In this document: positions 30,136 to 37,279 of the stretch, piece after piece | Position numbering within the stretch: the first letter of the stretch is position 1 | How the letters are laid out: each line of letters begins with the position of its first letter | Assembly (NCBI RefSeq): GCF_005405065.1 | Contig: NZ_BJDI01000005.1 | Coordinates: forward strand, 1 to 64,000 | Source of the DNA: Lactiplantibacillus nangangensis | GTDB lineage: Bacteria > Bacillota > Bacilli > Lactobacillales > Lactobacillaceae | DNA: 64,000 bases | Direction: 5' to 3' | Notes under the pieces: model-generated | The model's database searches: none | Told to the model about the DNA's origin: nothing | Seen by the model: the letters and a program-made list of their open reading frames with translations, nothing else | Program-made: the position numbers and the translations under genes

Positions 30136-31608
30136 ATGGCAGAAGAACCATGGGATTTGCGTCGCGTGCTTGATGAGATCAAAGATGATCCTAAGAATTA
30201 TCATGAAACCGACGTTCCCGTTGACCCTGAAGCTGAACTTTCTGGCGTTTACCGTTATATCGGTGCTGGTGGTACCGTTGAACGGCCGACTAAAGAAGGT
30301 CCCGCAATGATGTTTAACAATGTGAAAGGCTTTCCTGATACCCGGGTCTTAATCGGGTTGATGGCTAGTCGGCGCCGAGTTGGTAAGATGTTCCATCATG
30401 ACTACCAAACTTTGGGCCAGTTTTTGAACGAGTCCGTTTCGAATCCAATTGCGCCAGTCACGGTGAAAGAAGCCGATGCCCCTGCGCATGAAGTTGTTTA
30501 TAAAGCAACGGATGCAGGCTTTGATATTCGTAAGTTGGTTGCGGCACCGACGAATACGCCACAAGATGCTGGGCCATATATTACTGTTGGGGTCGTTTTC
30601 GGCTCGAACATGGACAAGTCTAAGAGTGACGTCACGATTCATCGGATGGTCCTCGAAGACAAGGATAAATTGGGCATTTATATTATGCCTGGTGGTCGGC
30701 ATATCGGGGCTTTTGCTGAAGAATATGAGAAAGCTAACAAGCCCATGCCAATCACAATTAATATTGGGCTGGATCCAGCTGTTACCATTGGGGCGACTTT
30801 CGAGCCACCGACCACGCCATTCGGTTATAACGAATTAGGAGTTGCCGGTGCGATTCGGAAGCAAGCCGTCCAATTGGTTGACGGGTTAACCGTTGATGAA
30901 AAAGCGATTGCGCGTTCTGAATACACGTTGGAAGGCTACATCATGCCTAACGAACGAATTCAAGAAGACATCAATACCCACACTGGTAAAGCCATGCCTG
31001 AATTTCCTGGTTATGATGGTGACGCTAACCCGGCTTTACAAGTCATTAAGGTAACGGCGGTGACGCATCGGAAAAATGCCATCATGCAGTCGGTCATCGG
31101 ACCGTCCGAGGAACATGTCAGCATGGCTGGGATTCCAACTGAAGCCAGTATTTTGCAATTAGTTGACCGAGCTATTCCTGGCAAAGTTAAGAATGTCTAC
31201 AATCCGCCAGCAGGTGGCGGGAAGCTAATGACCATCATGCAGATTCACAAGGAAAATGAAGCTGATGAAGGGATTCAACGGCAAGCGGCGTTATTAGCCT
31301 TTTCAGCGTTCAAAGAATTGAAGACGGTCATCTTAGTTGATGAAGATGTTGATATTTTTGATATGAATGATGTGATTTGGACGATGAATACGCGTTTCCA
31401 AGCTGACCAAGACATCATGGTCTTACCTGGGATGCGGAACCATCCATTAGATCCATCCGAACGGCCACAATACGATCCGAAATCAATTCGCTTCCGTGGC
31501 ATGAGTTCAAAATTAGTCATCGATGGCACGGTGCCATTCGATATGAAAGACCAATTTGAACGGGCACAGTTTATGAAGGTTGATGACTGGGAAAAATATT
31601 TGAAGTAA
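30136..31608 (+). CDS. lpdC: gallate (hydroxybenzoate) decarboxylase large subunit, UbiD family
   Basis: This 490-residue UbiD-type decarboxylase begins MAEEPWDLRRVLDEIKDDPK and matches what I know of L. plantarum LpdC along its length. Enzymes of this family use prenylated FMN made by an LpdB/UbiX partner. It removes CO2 from gallate or protocatechuate released from tannins. Conserved features include the central GPYITVGVV and DVTIHRM segments and the EEHVSMAGIPTEA region. AAGGAG precedes ATG 30136. lpdB and lpdD are not in the window, as in L. plantarum, where they lie elsewhere. The permease gene follows after a repeat block. Confidence 0.93.
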   Translation: MAEEPWDLRRVLDEIKDDPKNYHETDVPVDPEAELSGVYRYIGAGGTVERPTKEGPAMMFNNVKGFPDTRVLIGLMASRRRVGKMFHHDYQTLGQFLNESVSNPIAPVTVKEADAPAHEVVYKATDAGFDIRKLVAAPTNTPQDAGPYITVGVVFGSNMDKSKSDVTIHRMVLEDKDKLGIYIMPGGRHIGAFAEEYEKANKPMPITINIGLDPAVTIGATFEPPTTPFGYNELGVAGAIRKQAVQLVDGLTVDEKAIARSEYTLEGYIMPNERIQEDINTHTGKAMPEFPGYDGDANPALQVIKVTAVTHRKNAIMQSVIGPSEEHVSMAGIPTEASILQLVDRAIPGKVKNVYNPPAGGGKLMTIMQIHKENEADEGIQRQAALLAFSAFKELKTVILVDEDVDIFDMNDVIWTMNTRFQADQDIMVLPGMRNHPLDPSERPQYDPKSIRFRGMSSKLVIDGTVPFDMKDQFERAQFMKVDDWEKYLK

Positions 31609-31874
31609 AGAGTGTGAGCGAGGGCGGTAGCTTCTGAGCATTACCGTAGCTAAGCAATTACTCGGTGGTTTTCCGAGTGGTTGTTGAACTGGGATAAGCG
31701 GAGCCAGTTGCCGGACCGAGCACGTTTCAAAAAGAGTGTGAGTCAAGCCGGGTTGCTTCCGAGCATAGCCTAGTCAGTCAATTACTCCCTAGTCAGTCAA
31801 TTACTCGGCGAGTTTCCGAGTGGTTGACTGACGTAGCTAAGCGGAGGACGCAGGCTTGGGGAACACGTTTCGGC
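31609..31874. repeat. two dispersed repeat units right of lpdC, inverted
   Basis: Two units, 31609-31731 and 31734-31874, each begin AGAGTGTGAG and end near CACGTTTC. They are the reverse complement of the units at 29818-30034. The second contains an internal duplication of TAGTCAGTCAATTACTC. The 437 bases between lpdC and the permease gene hold no other gene. The end includes a T-rich/A-rich stretch before the permease ribosome site. Confidence 0.75.
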
Positions 31875-32045
31875 AATCAGGCACAAATCCACGCCCCAAA
31901 TCCGTCAAACGGGGTATGGGTCTTGCCGAAGTTCTCGAAATACAAAAACAAACGATTTAGCAGAGGATCCGCTAGTCCAACAAGCTTAAAACTGCGCTGG
32001 GGTAGCGGATTTTCTGTGAACTAATTGAAAGGGGTATATATAGCC

Positions 32046-33425
32046 ATGAACAAAAAGACGATTGGCTTTTTCAGTGGCATCATCGTATTTGCCATCATTG
32101 CGCTGATGCCAATTCCTGGGCTATCTGCCAAAGGTAAGATGGACTTGGCCCTAAGTCTCATGACCGTTGTTTGGTGGGCGACGCAAATTGCGCAACCAGC
32201 ATTTGTCGGTGGGATTTATTTAATGTTATTAATTATTATGAATGTGGCGACACCAGTTCAGGTCTTTTCATCCGCTTGGACAGGGTCCATTATGTGGCTC
32301 GTGATCGGGGCTTACTTGATTGCTGGCGCCGTCAATGAGTCTGGCTTAGGTCAACGAATCGCCTATTCCTTTATTATTAAATTTGTGCGGAGTTGGAAAG
32401 GTATCGTCATTTCAATTTTTGCTTTGACCTTCATCTTGGCCTTGCTCATTCCGCATCCATGGCCACGGGCTTTCATGATCATGTCGGTCATTACGGTGGT
32501 CGCGGAAACGGCGCACATGCCAAAACGGGACTTGGCTAAATTGGGCTTGGCTGTCTTTGCGGCTTCTTGTCCATTATCCGGGGTCTTCTATACTGGTGAT
32601 ACGTCACTTAACCCCTTGGCCGTTGCGGCATCTGGGCAATCCGTGAACTTTGTTTCATACTTCGTCTACATGGGTGTGCCCATGATTATTGCGGCTTTGT
32701 TAACCATGTTTTTGTTTCTATTCTTATTCAAGCCTAGCCAAGAAGTGCATATTGACGTTGAAGCCTTAAAACAACAACAAGCACAATTGGGCGGAATTAC
32801 CGCTAAAGAGGTGCGGACGATTATTTGGTTGATCATTGCGATTGGGCTCTGGTTAACGAGTGGAATCACTGGCTTAGACGTCGGTTGGTTGACGTTAATT
32901 GTTGCGCTAATGATGAGCTTACCAGTTGTTGGTGGTATTTTGACCGCCAAGTCTTGGGAAGGGGTTCCGGTCAACGTGCTAGTCTTCTTAACATCGGCCA
33001 TTGCGATTGGGAACGTCGGCAAGGTGACTGGCATGAACAGTTGGCTTGCTAAAACCTTGATTCCAAGTAATTTACCAACCAATATTTATTTGTTAGCGAT
33101 TGTGATCACGTTATTTGCCATGATCATTCATATGTTCATGGGGTCCGTTATCGCGGTCATGGGAATCACGATTCCTGCATTCGTTGCTGCAACCGCACAC
33201 ATGGGCATCAGTCCATTAGCCGTGTCACTCTTAGTCTTCTCCGTGACCAATTTACATTACATTTTGCCATTCCACAATTTGGCAATCTTAGTCGGAAGCG
33301 ACCCGGATACCGGTGGGGGCTACACGCAAAAAGATGTGATGCGTTTAGGCATTCCACTAACGGCGGTGGTTTTTGTTGTAGCAATTGTTGAAATGTTCTG
33401 GTTCCATTTAGTTGGGTTAGCATAA
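32046..33425 (+). CDS. gacP: gallate permease, SLC13/DASS anion-transporter family
   Basis: This 459-residue membrane protein with 11-12 helices belongs to the divalent anion:sodium symporter group (MNKKTIGFFSGIIVFAIIAL..., with repeat-like halves such as ASCPLSGVFYTGDTSLNPLA and MGSVIAVMGITIPAFVAA). Its position next to lpdC is that of the L. plantarum gallate permease, so it should import gallate for decarboxylation. The product pyrogallol leaves the cell. AAAGGGG lies 11 bases before ATG 32046. A terminator closes the operon. Confidence 0.88.
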   Translation: MNKKTIGFFSGIIVFAIIALMPIPGLSAKGKMDLALSLMTVVWWATQIAQPAFVGGIYLMLLIIMNVATPVQVFSSAWTGSIMWLVIGAYLIAGAVNESGLGQRIAYSFIIKFVRSWKGIVISIFALTFILALLIPHPWPRAFMIMSVITVVAETAHMPKRDLAKLGLAVFAASCPLSGVFYTGDTSLNPLAVAASGQSVNFVSYFVYMGVPMIIAALLTMFLFLFLFKPSQEVHIDVEALKQQQAQLGGITAKEVRTIIWLIIAIGLWLTSGITGLDVGWLTLIVALMMSLPVVGGILTAKSWEGVPVNVLVFLTSAIAIGNVGKVTGMNSWLAKTLIPSNLPTNIYLLAIVITLFAMIIHMFMGSVIAVMGITIPAFVAATAHMGISPLAVSLLVFSVTNLHYILPFHNLAILVGSDPDTGGGYTQKDVMRLGIPLTAVVFVVAIVEMFWFHLVGLA

Positions 33426-33440
33426 GCCGACTAATAAATT

Positions 33441-33484
33441 GAAAAATGGTCGATCCGCGCTTTGACGTAGACCGACCATTTTTC
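33441..33484 (+). terminator. terminator after gacP
   Basis: GAAAAATGGTCG / CGACCATTTTTC, a 12-bp stem with a 20-base loop. It can also act on the minus strand for hicB. Confidence 0.85.
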
Positions 33485-33519
33485 GTTTTCAACTCTTAGT
33501 AATCAGTTGAACTAAAGCT

Positions 33520-33924
33520 TTAAGCATCTAGTTTTTCTTCAAGCGCTTGTGTGAGCACCTCACTAAAATTGATGCCATTTGCTTTAGCCAATTGATCTAA
33601 TTTCTCAGGAATAGTCACATTTTTCCGGACTAGCGGCTTTTTGGCGTTCCTAGCAATTTCAGTCAGATTAGTGGTGATATAAGTGACGATTGACTCCGGA
33701 TTGTTAGTGGCAACGGCTGTGATATCAGTCGCGACTGGTAAGTTACGGACGTCAAAGAGCATCAAACCGAGTGCTTCAGAGCCCATTGACATTGCTTTAG
33801 CAATTCCTTTACCTTGGCTGAGCGCGCCAGGAACGTCTGGAAATTCAACAGCGTAAAAATCAGGCTCATCACTATCTGGGGTTAATATTGCGGGATAGAC
33901 AACAATTCGATCGTTTTTTCTCAT
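33520..33924 (-). CDS. hicB: HicB-family antitoxin
   Basis: The product is 134 residues. The N-terminal partial RNase-H-like HicB domain (VYPAILTPDSDEPDFYAVEFPDVPGALSQGKGIAKAM) is typical. The C-terminal part (RKNVTIPEKLDQLAKANGINFSEVLTQALEEKL) is a ribbon-helix-helix DNA-binding module. It should neutralise HicA and repress the operon. It follows hicA by 33 bases on the minus strand, the usual order. The pair lies between gacP and the LysR gene of the gallate locus. Confidence 0.85.
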   Translation of the reverse strand: MRKNDRIVVYPAILTPDSDEPDFYAVEFPDVPGALSQGKGIAKAMSMGSEALGLMLFDVRNLPVATDITAVATNNPESIVTYITTNLTEIARNAKKPLVRKNVTIPEKLDQLAKANGINFSEVLTQALEEKLDA

Positions 33925-33957
33925 GGCAGTTTCCTCCTGTTGGTTAAAGTAAGGAAG

Positions 33958-34149
33958 TTATTTCAGGCCAGCTTGTCGACAAATACTCTGATAGGTTTTT
34001 GGATGGATGACATCCTTTAACCGGGTGTAAGCCACAGTTACGTGATGTCCACGACCATCTGTGAAACGATGATGATCACCGACGATTCTGGTTTCAATGA
34101 AGCCAGTTGCATTAAGCAACTGTAATACTTCTCTGGCGGTAACTTTCAC
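33958..34149 (-). CDS. hicA: HicA-family mRNA interferase toxin
   Basis: This 63-residue double-stranded-RNA-binding-fold toxin has the pattern REVLQLLNATGFIETRIVGDHHRFT, in which the second His of GDHHRF is the usual catalytic residue, followed by HVTVAYTRLKDVIHPKTYQSICRQAGL. It starts with GTG on the reverse strand with AAGGTGA 6 bases upstream. It cleaves mRNA during translation arrest. Confidence 0.85.
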   Translation of the reverse strand: MKVTAREVLQLLNATGFIETRIVGDHHRFTDGRGHHVTVAYTRLKDVIHPKTYQSICRQAGLK

Positions 34150-34335
34150 TTTTTATCACCTTTTAGATTGATAATACGAGTTAAAAAAAGGATTATCAAG
34201 CAATACGCATTATACGCATTAATTATTAAGATGTAAGTTAGAATCACTCGGTAAAAAATTAAAATGAGTTCATCTTGCGACTAGTGGTTAGATTAAAGAA
34301 AAATCGGTTTTAAACCAGTTAAAACAGCAGTGCCG

Positions 34336-35247
34336 TCATTGTTTGGCAGACGCTGTTGTTTTCGCATTGGTCATTAAATAATCAATTAAATTCGTCATCA
34401 ACTGGTTCCCGTCGCGTTGGGGATAAACGAAGTTGAGTTGACTAATGAATGGAATCGCTAAGGATCGCATGACGAAAGCCTCGGTCATAAAGGGTGCCAC
34501 GGACTGCTTGAATAAGAAAGTGGCATTGTTGCTGCCAGGTAGCATGCCTAATAAAGTTTCGATGTGGGTACTTTCAAAGAAAATATGTGGCTTTAAATTT
34601 TGGCGTGCAAATAGCGCCATGACTGGTTCGTAGACGCCGGAACCCGGTGGCAAGGTCGCAAGTTGCACGTCAGCAAGGTCATGTATCCGGATGATTTTTT
34701 GCGCCGCCAGCGGATGATCAGCCGGTAAAATGATTTTGAGTTCATCAGAGAGTAGGGGCTGTTTTTGAAACTTGGTTGGTTGTAAGCCCCTGGTTTGCGT
34801 GTCGCGAATAATAGCTGCTTGAAATTCACCGTCTAGGAGGCGTTGTAAAACTTGATTGCCTTCGTCTTCAATCAATTGTAATTGGACTTCGGGATGCGTG
34901 GCAGCAAAGCTAGCCATTTTCTGGGCGATGTTATACTGGCCAGAAATTGGAATCGACCCAATTTTGAGTTGATGACGGGTGGTCGGTCGATTGGGCGCTA
35001 AGTCGTGCATCATGGCTTCGTAGTCGCCAATCATCTTTAAAGCGTGGTGATAAAAGGTTTCGCCCGCTGGGGTGATTTGTAGGCGGCGCTTATTATAAGT
35101 ATCAATCAGTTTAATATTTAGGTCGTTTTCCACGGCACGGATTCGTTTAGACAGTTCTGATTGCGACATGTGAAGTTCCACTGCCGCATTGGAAATATGC
35201 CGTAATTCGTAGACCATGATGTAAGCTTGGATATCGTTAATCGTCAC
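34336..35247 (-). CDS. tanR: LysR-family regulator, probably the tannin/gallate regulator
   Basis: The product is 303 residues, with an N-terminal LysR winged helix (IQAYIMVYELRHISNAAVELHMSQSELSKRIRAVENDL) and a C-terminal effector-binding domain (KIGSIPISGQYNIAQKMASF onward). The gene lies near lpdC-gacP as the LysR activator of tannin metabolism does in L. plantarum, so it probably senses gallate and activates lpdC and gacP. Here hicAB separates it from gacP. The gene symbol is assigned by context and is not certain. Confidence 0.75.
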   Translation of the reverse strand: MTINDIQAYIMVYELRHISNAAVELHMSQSELSKRIRAVENDLNIKLIDTYNKRRLQITPAGETFYHHALKMIGDYEAMMHDLAPNRPTTRHQLKIGSIPISGQYNIAQKMASFAATHPEVQLQLIEDEGNQVLQRLLDGEFQAAIIRDTQTRGLQPTKFQKQPLLSDELKIILPADHPLAAQKIIRIHDLADVQLATLPPGSGVYEPVMALFARQNLKPHIFFESTHIETLLGMLPGSNNATFLFKQSVAPFMTEAFVMRSLAIPFISQLNFVYPQRDGNQLMTNLIDYLMTNAKTTASAKQ

Positions 35248-35561
35248 GTTTAGTCACCGCTTTCAATCGTTCGGAAGGTTTGCTTTCATTCTAACACGAG
35301 AACCTGAACACGTCCGACATTGCTGGCTGCTAAATAAGCCGATTGGCAGAATTTGGATTGGTGAATTTGGTTGAGAAATCGTTTCGCTAATGGCCTAATT
35401 ATCAAAATAACGATGCTTTATTTATTAATAAAAAAACACTAAGAACTCCTAGTTTTAGGGGTAAATCGCTTGCAACGAGCCGCAGTGAGAACGACAATAA
35501 ATGTGGTTTTTGAGGGGTAACTCGCAAGTGCCAAATATAAGTTTATAAGGGGTTGAGTTCG
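35248..35561. other. intergenic region before the small membrane gene
   Basis: There is no gene in these 314 bases. They contain the divergent start regions of the LysR gene and of the small membrane protein, an AT-rich stretch (TTTATTTATTAATAAAAAAAC, about 35409-35429) and a small hairpin CTAAGAACT...AGTTTTAG near 35437. No operator can be assigned. Confidence 0.35.
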
Positions 35562-35756
35562 ATGATGATGACTGGAATTGTTTTCCTAGTTTTGTTGATG
35601 GTAGGGATTTTGCTAAGTGGGATTTTCTTCCGATATATGGATGCAAGCGCCGGCATCTCGTTTGGCTCGATTAAGTTGTCCGACTTTCGGCTCGAATTTG
35701 TTAATGTCATGCTAATGCTTGGTATTTTAGCATGGGCTTTGATTCTAATTCATTAA
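35562..35756 (+). CDS. small membrane protein, 64 residues
   Basis: It has two predicted helices (about residues 4-25 and 45-62) around a short polar loop containing DASAGISFGSIKLSDFR. The family is not recognised. AAGGGG is 9 bases before ATG 35562, and a clear terminator follows, so it is a monocistronic gene. Confidence 0.6.
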   Translation: MMMTGIVFLVLLMVGILLSGIFFRYMDASAGISFGSIKLSDFRLEFVNVMLMLGILAWALILIH

Positions 35757-35773
35757 TTTAGCAATTATTTGGG

Positions 35774-35803
35774 GGTCTGGCCTAAAATCCAGACTCTTTT
35801 TTT
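35774..35803 (+). terminator. terminator after the small membrane gene
   Basis: GTCTGG / CCAGAC stem followed by TCTTTTTTT. Confidence 0.8.
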
Positions 35804-35893
35804 GTGATTTACGCGCCAAATGCTTGCGTTGGTTAGGTGAAAATCGCTATAGTGTTAGTAACTTTGTAAAATAGTTGAATGGAGATGATCGGG

Positions 35894-36889
35894 GTGACCC
35901 AGTCAGCATATTGGAACCGGATTGCCGCGCAGGCGCAAGCGGAAGACCGGCCTTTTTTTAGTTTAGCACCAATGGAAGCCGTGACTGGTTCCGTTTTTCG
36001 GCGCGTTGTGATGCGTGCCGCTGCGCCAGATAATTTCTATACTGAATTCACGAATGCCTTGAGTATCACACATCCCAAGGCGAAGTTTACAACGCGGGGG
36101 CGTTTATACATTGACCCCAGTGAGACCCCCAAACCGATTGTGCAACTTTGGGGTAACTCAGGGACTGACTTTGTGAAAGCTGCCAAAGAAGTTGCGCAGC
36201 AAGGTTATGAAGCGATTGATATAAATATGGGTTGTCCAGATATGGCCGTGATTAAAAACCATAGTGGGAGCGACTTGATTCGTCATTTTGATACCGCCAA
36301 GGAAGTCATCGACGGTGCGCGCCAAGCTGATTTACCCGTTAGTGTGAAGACCCGGCTTGGTTTCGATGATTTGAATGAATATGAAACTTGGATTCCATTT
36401 TTATTGAAACAACAAGTCCCAGTGTTAACCGTGCATGTGCGGACGCGGGCTGAAATGAGTAAAGTGCCAGCGCACTATGAATTGATCGACAACTTAGTGC
36501 AAATGCGCGACACTTTAGCACCGGAGACGTTGTTGCAGATTAACGGCGATATCGCCGATTATCAAGCTGGCATCAAATTGGCCACCGAACATCCAGGTGT
36601 CGATGGCATGATGATTGGCCGAGGCATTTTTACAAATCCTTACGCCTTTGAAAAGACTCCACAAGTGCATACAAGCCACGAGTTGCTAGAATTATTACGC
36701 TACCAACTTGATTTGTATGATCAATTTGTCGCGATGGGAATTCAGGGCCATTTCGCACCGTTACAACGATTCTTCAAAATTTACGTCCGTGGGATGCGGG
36801 GCGCTGCTGAAATTCGGAACGATTTAATGCAGACGAAGACGACGGATGAGGTGCGGACGATTATTGACCAGTTAGAAGCCGAAGCTTAG
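35894..36889 (+). CDS. dus: tRNA-dihydrouridine synthase family protein
   Basis: The product is about 331 residues, an FMN TIM barrel. FFSLAPMEAVTGSVFRRV is the first FMN strand. INMGCPDMAVIKNHSGSDLI contains the catalytic Cys. SVKTRLGF, VLTVHVRTR and GMMIGRGIFTNPYAF complete the active site. It reduces uridines in the tRNA D-loop with NADPH. The start is probably GTG 35894 (GGAG 9 bases upstream). ATG 35879 or 35885 would add five or three residues. It has its own terminator. Confidence 0.88.
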   Translation: MTQSAYWNRIAAQAQAEDRPFFSLAPMEAVTGSVFRRVVMRAAAPDNFYTEFTNALSITHPKAKFTTRGRLYIDPSETPKPIVQLWGNSGTDFVKAAKEVAQQGYEAIDINMGCPDMAVIKNHSGSDLIRHFDTAKEVIDGARQADLPVSVKTRLGFDDLNEYETWIPFLLKQQVPVLTVHVRTRAEMSKVPAHYELIDNLVQMRDTLAPETLLQINGDIADYQAGIKLATEHPGVDGMMIGRGIFTNPYAFEKTPQVHTSHELLELLRYQLDLYDQFVAMGIQGHFAPLQRFFKIYVRGMRGAAEIRNDLMQTKTTDEVRTIIDQLEAEA

Positions 36890-36914
36890 TTGAAATTGAA
36901 AATGATGATGTAAA

Positions 36915-36950
36915 AGTCAGTTCACATTTAAGTGTGAGCTGATTTTTTTT
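36915..36950 (+). terminator. terminator after dus
   Basis: CAGTTCACA / TGTGAGCTG stem with a TTTAAG loop, followed by T8. Confidence 0.88.
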
Positions 36951-37279
36951 GACGATAAAGTCCAATCTGTGTGGTGGCCGAAATAATGACTATTTTATAA
37001 AATAAGAATATATTAGCTAAAATAATTCTCTGAGAAGGTTGATAATAGCCTGTTTCTGGTTATGAAAGCGCTGTATAAATTTTGAAAATAGAATCTGTTT
37101 TATTCTTTTATTGCTAAAGAAAATTATCTTTTTTTATCGTTCTTGAAACCCTGAAGCAATCAGTTAATCGCTATTGCACGATTTTATCGATTGCAAAAAA
37201 GTGTTGAACGATTGATTTAACCTCAGGTATACTGTAGCAGTTGAGTTAAGCGATTAGAAAAAAACAGGGGGATTTCATC
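36951..37279 (+). promoter_or_regulatory. long AT-rich promoter region of the MucBP adhesin
   Basis: TTGAAC (37204-37209), 18 bp, and TATACT (37228-37233) form the likely promoter. The 250 bases upstream are very AT-rich and show no gene and no clear palindrome. They may serve as an UP element or be left over from gene exchange. Confidence 0.5.
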
